Positions 24,421-30,830 of a stretch of 40,048 bases of DNA are shown here, piece by piece. Position numbers and translations under genes: made by a program. Position 1 is the first letter of the stretch. Each line of letters begins with the position of its first letter. Source of the DNA: DATAEK01 sp036258055 (GTDB taxonomy: Bacteria > Acidobacteriota > Vicinamibacteria > Vicinamibacterales > 2-12-FULL-66-21); the NCBI GenBank assembly GCA_036258055.1, contig DATAEK010000391.1, positions 1 through 40,048 on the forward strand, written 5' to 3'. Under the pieces are notes generated by a model. That model ran no database searches. It saw nothing but the letters and a program-made list of their open reading frames with translations, and was not told the origin of the DNA.

Positions 24421-25770
24421 ATGGGGATTCTGAGAAGCTTCGGTGTCGCAGCCGCGCTCCTCGGCGCAATGACGACTCTGCCCGACACGAGATCAGTGAT
24501 CTCCGAGGGCGAATCCGCGGGGCTGAGCCTCTCTGCGCCGGGGCGTGCGAACGCGTATCCGTCTACGGCCGCGAAAGGCGGATTCGTCGTTGTCGCCTGG
24601 GCCGCGACCGCCCCTGACGGTCCGACGGACGTGTATTCGGCGGTCAGCCGCGACGCCGGACGTCGGTTCGACGCGCCAGTCCGCGTGAACGACGTGCCGG
24701 GCGACGCGCGCATCTCCGGCGAGCAGCCGCCACGTGTCTCGCTGGTTCCTGGAACAGGGCGCGACGCGGCAATCGTGATCGTCTGGACCAGCAAAGGATC
24801 GCAGGGCTCGCGGCTGCTGTATGCGCGGTCGGACGACGGCGGCAGAACCTACGGACGGGCGACCGCGGTACCGGGAAGCAGCGCGCCCGGCAATCGCGGC
24901 TGGCAGTCCCTCGCGCTCGACGGCAGGGGACACGTCGTCGCAGCGTGGCTCGACCACCGCGCCCTTGCGAGCGGAACGGCGTCAGCCCCGATGGCGCATC
25001 ACGAGGGTCAGGCACACGCGGCGGGCGACTCGTCGGCCAGTGTGTCCCGCGCCCAGCTTTCCAAACTCTACGTGGCGCCGTTGAACGGCTCGGACGCGGA
25101 CGCTCGTGTCGTCGCCGGCGGAGTGTGTTCCTGCTGCAAGACCGCCTTTGCGTCCGGACCGGACGGCGCGCTCTACGCCGCCTGGCGGCATGTGTACCCG
25201 GGCAACATTCGTGACATTGCGTTCACTCTCTCGCGCGACGGAGGTCGCACGTTCGCTCCTCCGGTGCGCGTCAGCGAGGATCAGTGGGTCCTCGACGGCT
25301 GCCCCGAAAACGGTCCTGCGGCCGCAGTCGATGCGAAAGGCCGTATTCACGTCGTGTGGCCTACCCTAGTGCAGGGAAGGATGCCGGATGCAGAGCCGAC
25401 GCTCGCGCTCTTCCATGCTGTGTCGACCGACGGCCGTCAGTTCTCGCCGCGTCAGCGGATACCGAGTGACGGAACGGTCCGCCATCCGCAGATTGCGGCA
25501 CTCGCCGACGGTACGCTGGCAATCGCCTGGGATGAAACGGTGAACGGCACGCGCACGATCGCGCTCGCCCGCGCCGCGATCGGCGCCGACGGCGTTGCGC
25601 GGATCGATCGCATCGCTTCCCACGACCCTCGCACGGGCACGTACCCCAGTCTGGTCGTGAGCGATCGCGTCCTTCTGGCGTGGACCAGCCAGGATGCACC
25701 AGCGACGATCCGCCTCGAATCCGTCGAGGCATTCGACAGGGCGCTGGAAAAGCGCAGCGCGGCGCAGTAG
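24421..25770 (+). CDS. Exported sialidase-like (Asp-box) beta-propeller protein with CSCC motif
   Basis: 449 residues with a good ribosome site (GGGGGAGAG) before the ATG. The N-terminus has a weak signal peptide. Asp-box repeats S-x-D-G-x-x-F/Y appear as 'SRDAGRRF', 'SDDGGRTY', 'SRDGGRTF' and 'STDGRQF', marking a sialidase-type beta-propeller. The arginine triad and catalytic Tyr/Glu of true sialidases cannot be identified with confidence, so enzymatic activity is not claimed. A distinctive 'GGVCSCCKTAFA' loop (C236, C238, C239) with C294 ('LDGCPENGP') could bind a metal or form disulfides. It follows the Cys-rich protein gene by 139 bases. Confidence 0.8.
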   Translation: MGILRSFGVAAALLGAMTTLPDTRSVISEGESAGLSLSAPGRANAYPSTAAKGGFVVVAWAATAPDGPTDVYSAVSRDAGRRFDAPVRVNDVPGDARISGEQPPRVSLVPGTGRDAAIVIVWTSKGSQGSRLLYARSDDGGRTYGRATAVPGSSAPGNRGWQSLALDGRGHVVAAWLDHRALASGTASAPMAHHEGQAHAAGDSSASVSRAQLSKLYVAPLNGSDADARVVAGGVCSCCKTAFASGPDGALYAAWRHVYPGNIRDIAFTLSRDGGRTFAPPVRVSEDQWVLDGCPENGPAAAVDAKGRIHVVWPTLVQGRMPDAEPTLALFHAVSTDGRQFSPRQRIPSDGTVRHPQIAALADGTLAIAWDETVNGTRTIALARAAIGADGVARIDRIASHDPRTGTYPSLVVSDRVLLAWTSQDAPATIRLESVEAFDRALEKRSAAQ

Positions 25771-25807
25771 GCTGAAAGGGTTCGGCACTTGCATCCGAAA
25801 GGCGGTT

Positions 25808-26290
25808 ATGACGACACGCGAATTCTTCCTCGAACGACAGAAGGCAGAGCTGCCGGTGTTTCTGAAGGTGCTGCGGGCGCTACCCAAGAATCAGTTGGGA
25901 TACAAGCCCGACGAGCGGTCACCTTCGGCAGAGCAAATCGTGTGGACCCTTGCGAATGAGTTCAAGATCTGCACGGATGTCGCCGCGACGCACAGGGGCG
26001 AGTGGCGGACTGATGCGGCGCCGCCACTCGACGAGATGGTGAAGATCTTCGAAAAATCGTCGACGGATCTAAACGATCGGGTTTCGAAGATGGACGACGC
26101 CACCTGGGACAAGAAGGCGCAGTTCTTCTACCAGGGGAAGATGGTCTCGGAACAGCCGGTCGGCCAGTTCCTGTGGTTCATCCTGTTCGATGCGATCCAT
26201 CACCGCGGTCAGCTCTCCGCCTACCTGCGTCCGATGGGTGGCAAGGTCCCGGCGATCTACGGACCCTCCGCAGACGAGCACGGGTCGTAG
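25808..26290 (+). CDS. DinB family protein (one metal-site His missing)
   Basis: 160 residues from the ATG at 25808, with an AGGCGG site upstream. The DinB four-helix fold is recognisable: 'FFLERQKAELPVFLKVLRAL', 'WTLANEFKICTDVA', then 'FLWFILFDAIHHRGQLSAYLRPMGGKVPAIYGPSADE'. DinB proteins usually bind a metal with three His. Here the C-terminal His pair (HHRGQ) is intact, but the N-terminal 'LxHH/LAWH' site reads 'WTLANEFK' with no His, so the metal site is probably altered. Many DinB-fold proteins are thiol-dependent metalloenzymes; the specific reaction is unknown. It is a single gene, followed 10 bases later by a long GC hairpin. Confidence 0.88.
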   Translation: MTTREFFLERQKAELPVFLKVLRALPKNQLGYKPDERSPSAEQIVWTLANEFKICTDVAATHRGEWRTDAAPPLDEMVKIFEKSSTDLNDRVSKMDDATWDKKAQFFYQGKMVSEQPVGQFLWFILFDAIHHRGQLSAYLRPMGGKVPAIYGPSADEHGS

Positions 26291-26299
26291 CGTTTCCAG

Positions 26300-26333
26300 A
26301 CTGCCGTCGCGGCGCGCGCGCCGAGGCGGCAGT
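26300..26333 (+). terminator. Long GC hairpin after the DinB gene
   Basis: Outer stem ACTGCCG / CGGCAGT and inner self-complementary CGGCGCGCGCGCCG, with 3-base internal loops on each side. It lies 10 bases past the stop and lacks a T run. Confidence 0.45.
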
Positions 26334-26440
26334 CACCAACCCGCAATCGTCAGCGATTCGCTGGGCACTCATTTTCGCCTACCGATCCCATCCAGCCTGA
26401 CCGCCAGATCCCTTCTGATTTCGCCTGATCGGTGAGCGGC

Positions 26441-26469
26441 TTGACAGAGTTGTACTAATGCACTAGTAT
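26441..26469 (+). promoter_or_regulatory. Promoter of the GntR gene with overlapping palindromic operator
   Basis: -35 TTGACA (26441-26446), 17-base spacer, -10 TAGTAT (26464-26469). The palindrome TACTAATGCACTAGTA (26453-26468, arms TACTA/TAGTA) covers the -10, a typical self-repression layout for YtrA-type GntR proteins. The expected start of transcription (about 26476) is only 4-10 bases before the start codon, so the mRNA is nearly leaderless. Confidence 0.75.
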
Positions 26470-26479
26470 AATCAATCAA

Positions 26480-26878
26480 GTGAGCATGGTTTCCATCGAT
26501 CCGCGCGACCCGACGCCGATCTACGCGCAGCTCGAACGTGGACTGCGGGCGGCCATCGCGACCGGGCGCGTTCGGCCGGGCGATCAGTTGCCGACCGTCC
26601 GTGAAATGGCCGTGGATCTCCGGGTCAACGCCAATACCGTGGCGAGGGTGTACGCGGAGCTCGAGCGTGCCGGCGTCCTGGAAACACGCCGCGGCGTGGG
26701 ATCGTTCGTCAGCGCCACGCCGGCGCAGGCGCATCCGCCGCGCGAGCGCGACCGACGCCTCCGTACGTTCGTCACGCGCGTCCTGGCGGATGCCGACGCC
26801 GCGGGGCTGACGATCGATGAAGTCGTTGCGGCGCTGGAGGAACACCAGCGGGCGGGGAGTCGCCGCGCCGGCCGCTGA
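26480..26878 (+). CDS. GntR family transcriptional regulator, YtrA subfamily
   Basis: 132 residues from GTG 26480 (ATG 26486 is an equal alternative). The N-terminal winged helix-turn-helix has the full GntR signature: 'PIYAQLERGLRAAIATGRVRPGDQLPTVREMA', 'LRVNANTVARVYAELERAGVLETRRGVGSFV'. Only a short helical tail of about 50 residues follows, as in YtrA-like members that control transporter operons. A palindrome lies on its own promoter. Downstream on the same strand come slipin, a 34-residue membrane peptide and an orphan permease, the probable targets, although a 220-base hairpin-rich gap separates them. Confidence 0.92.
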   Translation: MSMVSIDPRDPTPIYAQLERGLRAAIATGRVRPGDQLPTVREMAVDLRVNANTVARVYAELERAGVLETRRGVGSFVSATPAQAHPPRERDRRLRTFVTRVLADADAAGLTIDEVVAALEEHQRAGSRRAGR

Positions 26879-26884
26879 TCCCGG

Positions 26885-27080
26885 TCTGCGGGTAAGAGGG
26901 TTTGTTCAAGCGCAAGGCCCATTGCGCGGGGCCCGCAGATTCACGTGCGGCCGCCCGTCGAAGACGGGCGGACAGGCCAACCGCCTCCGCCAAGGCTTCG
27001 GCGGTCCGCCGTACCTTCAGCGAAGGCGGAAGGCCGCCGCGCGAAGCGCGTAAGGCTCGTGGGGGTGTGGCCCCACGAGC
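26885..27080. repeat. Cluster of GC-rich dyad repeats / hairpins
   Basis: A 196-base non-coding stretch is packed with dyads: CTGCGGG / CCCGCAG (26886-26892 with 26932-26938) enclosing GCGCAA / TTGCGC (26910-26927); CCGCCCGTC-GAA-GACGGGCGG (26951-26971, perfect 9-bp stem); two related TCCGCC...GGCGG units around 26985-27036; CGCGC-GAA-GCGCG; and GCTCGTGGGG / CCCCACGAGC (27055-27080, perfect 10-bp stem). It resembles palindromic intergenic repeat families (REP/BIME-like). I saw no second copy in this window. Confidence 0.6.
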
Positions 27081-27098
27081 ATTGAGTAAGGAGCACAC

Positions 27099-28037
27099 AT
27101 GGTCTCCGTAGACCTCAGTCGTCGTTCCGAGGTGTACAGCAGCAACCGGCCGAGGACCAACGTCATCGCCATGGCGATTCTGATCCTCGCGATCGCGGCC
27201 GGGACGCTGATCTACCTGTCCACCGGCAGCGTTGGTGCTCTGGTGACGACGGTCATCGCCGGCTTCGTGCTGGCGCAGTCGCCACGCGTGGCCCAGCAGT
27301 GGGAGCGCGCCATCGTGCTGCGCGTGGGTCGCTTCATCGGTCTCAGGGGGCCCGGTCTCTTCTGGGTCGTGCCGTTCATCGATCGCGTGTCGTCGTGGAT
27401 CGACCAGCGCACGATCACGACGAGCTTTGCCGCAGAGCAGACGCTGACGTCCGACACCGTGCCGGTTAACGTCGATGCGGTGCTGTTCTGGTTGGTGCAC
27501 GACGCACAGAAGGCCGCGCTCGAAGTGCAGGACTACGCGCAGGCCGTCAGCTGGGCCGCGCAGACGGCGCTCCGGGACATCATCGGCCGCACGACCCTGA
27601 CGGACCTGCTGCGCGGACGTGAGCGGATCGAAGCGGAGCTCCAGCAGCTCATCGATCAGCGATCGAACCCCTGGGGCGTGACCGTGTCGTCGGTCGAGAT
27701 GCGCGACGTGGTGATTCCGGGCGCGCTGCAGGATGCGATGTCGCGCGAAGCGCAGGCGGCGCGCGAGAAGCAGGCCCGGATCATTCTCGGGCAGGCGGAG
27801 ATGGAGATCGCGCACTCGTTCCAGGAAGCCGCCAAGTCGTACCACGAGAACCCCACGGCCCTGCATCTCCGCGCGATGAACATGCTCTACGAAGGGCTGA
27901 AGGAAAAGGGCGCGCTGATGCTGATCCCGAGCAGCGCCGTCGAATCCATGGGGATGGGCGGACTCCTCGGCGCCGCCGCACTCCGTCAGCAGAAGCTCGC
28001 GGCGGGCGGAGACGACGGACATACGTCTACCGAGTGA
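27099..28037 (+). CDS. Slipin / SPFH (band 7, stomatin-like) membrane protein
   Basis: 312 residues with AAGGAG 5 bases before the ATG. Two hydrophobic segments (about residues 22-41 and 44-60) form the membrane part, followed by the SPFH domain: 'QQWERAIVLRVGRFIGLRGPGLFWVVPFID', 'DQRTITTSFAAEQTLTSDTVPVNVDAVLFW', 'AALRDIIGRTTL'-like 'TALRDIIGRTTLTDLL' and 'WGVTVSSVEMRDVVIPGALQDAMSREAQAAREKQARII'. A coiled-coil region follows. Slipins form oligomeric membrane rings and scaffold other membrane proteins, and often accompany NfeD proteases; no NfeD gene is present here. The next genes are a small membrane peptide and an ADOP permease, which may be the scaffolded partners. Confidence 0.92.
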   Translation: MVSVDLSRRSEVYSSNRPRTNVIAMAILILAIAAGTLIYLSTGSVGALVTTVIAGFVLAQSPRVAQQWERAIVLRVGRFIGLRGPGLFWVVPFIDRVSSWIDQRTITTSFAAEQTLTSDTVPVNVDAVLFWLVHDAQKAALEVQDYAQAVSWAAQTALRDIIGRTTLTDLLRGRERIEAELQQLIDQRSNPWGVTVSSVEMRDVVIPGALQDAMSREAQAAREKQARIILGQAEMEIAHSFQEAAKSYHENPTALHLRAMNMLYEGLKEKGALMLIPSSAVESMGMGGLLGAAALRQQKLAAGGDDGHTSTE

Positions 28038-28091
28038 GAGTGCGTCTGCCTGGTCTCGAGTCGGACCCGTCGGCACAAGAGGGGAGGCGAC

Positions 28092-28196
28092 ATGTCACCA
28101 ACATCACCGGACCTGCTGAACATTCGTCTCTGGGCCGCGATCGCCGTCGTCGGAGCCATCCTCGCGTTGATTGGCTGGTACCGCTACATCGGGTGA
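28092..28196 (+). CDS. 34-residue single-span membrane peptide
   Basis: A short open frame from ATG 28092 to TGA 28194-28196, preceded by a strong purine-rich ribosome site (GAGGGGAGG about 5 bases upstream). The product has a polar N-terminus (about 12 residues), one hydrophobic helix at about residues 13-29 ('WAAIAVVGAILALIGWY') and a short C-terminal tail with R and Y, the shape of known small membrane regulators of transporters. It lies 54 bases after slipin and 45 bases before the ADOP start, all on one strand, so it is probably co-transcribed. No homologue is claimed. Confidence 0.65.
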   Translation: MSPTSPDLLNIRLWAAIAVVGAILALIGWYRYIG

Positions 28197-28241
28197 GTCG
28201 CGACAAGCGCGTCGGTACAGCAGACGGCACCTGGAGAACCG

Positions 28242-30752
28242 ATGTCGGACATCCGCCTCGCGCTCCGTGCGCTGCGTGCGACACCCATTGTCTCGAGCGT
28301 GGCGATCCTGTCACTCGCGCTCGGCATCGGCGCCAACACGGCAATCTTCTCGCTGTTCAACGCGCTGATGCTGCGGCCGCTGCCGGTCGTCGAGCCGCAG
28401 CGTCTCGTGACCGTCTCCTCAGACAGTGCGCTCGCGCTCGGCGTGAAGACGGGGCTCGGCTGGAACGGCGCGATGTGGACGGCGATGGAGCCGAACCTGC
28501 CGCTCTTCGACGGCGGCTTCGCCTGGATGTCGCGCCGATTCACGCTGGGCCGGAGCGGCGAGGCGCACACGGTCGACGGCATGTACACCAGCGGTGACTT
28601 TTTCAAGACGCTCGGTGTGCCAGCACTCCTCGGGCGGACCTTCACCGCGGCTGACGATGTCCGCGGGGCGGCAGCAGCGGTTGGAGTCATCAGCTATGGG
28701 CTGTGGCAATCGCAGTTCAGTGGTGCAGCGTCTGTACTCGGTACCTCGCTTGTCGTCGAGGGAGTGCCGGTCACGATCGTCGGTGTGACGCCGCCGGCCT
28801 TCGCCGGCATCGAAGTCGGGACGCCCTTCGACCTTGCGCTCCCTCTTGCAGCGGAACCACGGATCCGCGGGGCAAATTCCTCGCTCCTGTCGCCTCGCAG
28901 TTTCCTGCTTGCTGTGATGCTGCGCCTCAAGCCGGGGCAGTCGCTCGGCGCTGCAACCGCGACGATGCGGGCGCTGCAGTTGGAAATGCTGCGGTCCCTC
29001 CCTCAGGCCCCGAAGTTCGTGTCGGAACCATTTACGCTCGTGCCGGCGACAGTTGGCGTGTCGAGCCCGTCGGCGGGGAGCAGCGGACTGCGGCAACGGT
29101 TCGCCCGGCCGCTTGCGACCGTGCTCGCGGTCGTGGCGCTCGTCCTGCTGATCGCTTGCGTGAACATCGCGAACCTGGTTTTGGCGCGTGCGGCAGCACG
29201 CCGACAGGAGATGAGCGTGCGCCTGGCGCTTGGCGCGAGCCCGTGGCATCTCGCACGCCCGCTCCTGATGGAGAGCCTCCTCCTCGCGATCGCCGGGGCT
29301 ATCGCTGGACTCGCGCTCGCGGCATGGGGCAGTCGCGCGCTCGTCGCGCAGCTCGCGACGCCCACGACCCGCGTGGTGCTCGATCTCTCACTCGACTGGC
29401 GCGTGGCCATCTTCACGGCGGGGGTTACCATGCTGACTGCCGTCCTGTTCGGCACCGCGCCCGCGATTCGGGCGATCGGAACGGCACCGCGTGAGGCCCT
29501 GTCTGCGGATGGACGTACCATGTCGGGCTCGAGCCTCGGAGCTCTCTCGCACGTGCTCGTCGTCGCACAAGTCGCGCTCTCTCTCGTGCTGGTCGTGGCG
29601 GCCGGCCTCTTCGTCGGCACGTTCGAACGCCTCACAGCTGTACCACTGGGCTTCGACAAGAACAACGTGCTCGTCATGAACGTCGATACGAGTCGCGCGT
29701 CGATCGATGCCGCTCGACGACCTGACCTCTACCAGCAGCTCGTGGATGCGGTCAGGGGCGAGCCTGGCGTCGCTCGAGCGGCGGGATCCATCTGGACACC
29801 GTTGAGCGGCGGCGGCGCCATGATGACCGTGACCGCGCCAGGAGGCGCGGCGGCCGCCGAACGCGGCGTGGTCGCCAACTTCGTGACTCCCGGCTGGTTC
29901 GATACCTACGGCATCCCAATCGTCGAGGGACGGGACGTCGAACCGCGCGACGCCGCGGCGGCGTCGCCGGTCGTCGTCGTCAACGAAGCGCTCGCGCGGA
30001 AGTACTTTCCTGTCGGCAGCGCGCTCGGACAGACACTTGCCGGCGTCAGACCAGGCGGAGGAGTCCTGACGATCGTCGGCGTGGCGGGGAATGCAGTGTT
30101 TCGATCGGCGCGCGTCAGCTTTACGTCGGCATCTCTCGCGTTGCGCGATCCCATCCCACCGACCCTCTACATCCCGCTCACGCAATCGGAAATCCTGCGT
30201 CCGCCTGGATCGACGACCGTCAACGTGAGCATTCGCTTCGCCGCCGGCGCTCCGGCGACGCTGAGCCGCACGATCGGCGCCGCGCTCATGTCCGTCACCG
30301 ACGGCCTCACCTACAGTTCACGGTTGCTCGAAGAACAAGTCCGCGCGTCGGTCGCGCAGGAACGGCTCGTGGCGTGGCTGTCCGCGTTCTTCGGTGGGCT
30401 CGCCTTGCTGCTGGCCGGCCTCGGGCTCTACGGTGTGACGGCGTATTCGGTTGCGCGCCGCCGAACCGAGATCGGCATCAGGATGGCGCTCGGGGCCGAC
30501 ACCAGCAGCGTCGTCACGCTGGTCCTCTCGCGTGTGGCCTGGCTCGTGAGCGCAGGCATCGTCGCGGGCCTGCTCGCGAGCGCGTGGCTGTCGCGCTTCG
30601 TGTCGTCACTCCTCTTCGGACTTGCGCCTCGCGACCCGATGGCCATGACCATCGCGGCCATTACCCTCGCGATCGCCGGCGCCCTTGCCAGCGGTCTCCC
30701 GGCGCTGCGCGCCACACGGATCGACCCCGCTGACGTCCTCCGCCACTCCTGA
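28242..30752 (+). CDS. ABC transporter permease, ADOP 4
   Basis: 836 residues with GGAG 5 bases before the ATG. Same double plan as ADOP 1 and 2: first helix at about 18-40 ('SSVAILSLALGIGANTAIFSLFNALMLRPLP'-type), a periplasmic MacB-like domain to about 285, helices near 288-312, 345-370, 385-405 and 430-455, a second periplasmic domain, and last helices near 705-728, 755-780 and 795-818 ('TAYSVARRRTEIGIRMALGAD'). The periplasmic domain lacks the usual aspartate/asparagine-rich 'DFxxFR' segment of ADOP 1 and has its own insertions, so it belongs to a different subgroup. It is the last gene of the probable GntR-slipin-micropeptide-ADOP unit. Confidence 0.92.
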   Translation: MSDIRLALRALRATPIVSSVAILSLALGIGANTAIFSLFNALMLRPLPVVEPQRLVTVSSDSALALGVKTGLGWNGAMWTAMEPNLPLFDGGFAWMSRRFTLGRSGEAHTVDGMYTSGDFFKTLGVPALLGRTFTAADDVRGAAAAVGVISYGLWQSQFSGAASVLGTSLVVEGVPVTIVGVTPPAFAGIEVGTPFDLALPLAAEPRIRGANSSLLSPRSFLLAVMLRLKPGQSLGAATATMRALQLEMLRSLPQAPKFVSEPFTLVPATVGVSSPSAGSSGLRQRFARPLATVLAVVALVLLIACVNIANLVLARAAARRQEMSVRLALGASPWHLARPLLMESLLLAIAGAIAGLALAAWGSRALVAQLATPTTRVVLDLSLDWRVAIFTAGVTMLTAVLFGTAPAIRAIGTAPREALSADGRTMSGSSLGALSHVLVVAQVALSLVLVVAAGLFVGTFERLTAVPLGFDKNNVLVMNVDTSRASIDAARRPDLYQQLVDAVRGEPGVARAAGSIWTPLSGGGAMMTVTAPGGAAAAERGVVANFVTPGWFDTYGIPIVEGRDVEPRDAAAASPVVVVNEALARKYFPVGSALGQTLAGVRPGGGVLTIVGVAGNAVFRSARVSFTSASLALRDPIPPTLYIPLTQSEILRPPGSTTVNVSIRFAAGAPATLSRTIGAALMSVTDGLTYSSRLLEEQVRASVAQERLVAWLSAFFGGLALLLAGLGLYGVTAYSVARRRTEIGIRMALGADTSSVVTLVLSRVAWLVSAGIVAGLLASAWLSRFVSSLLFGLAPRDPMAMTIAAITLAIAGALASGLPALRATRIDPADVLRHS

Positions 30753-30779
30753 TCGGTTTGACCTGGTCAGGGGAGGCCT

Positions 30780-30800
30780 GGCGCGACCCGCGGTCGCGCC
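30780..30800. terminator. Perfect 9-bp hairpin between convergent genes
   Basis: GGCGCGACC-CGC-GGTCGCGCC lies between the ends of ADOP 4 (+) and the histidine kinase (-). No T run follows on either strand; it could stop or slow both polymerases. Confidence 0.45.
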
Positions 30801-30830
30801 CACGCCTGCGAGCAGATTGGCGGGAAATCG

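Noticed and set aside
26772..28076. 434-residue minus-strand frame opposite GntR, the repeat patch and slipin
   Set aside because: Crosses unrelated genes and non-coding repeats; composition is that of reverse-strand noise.
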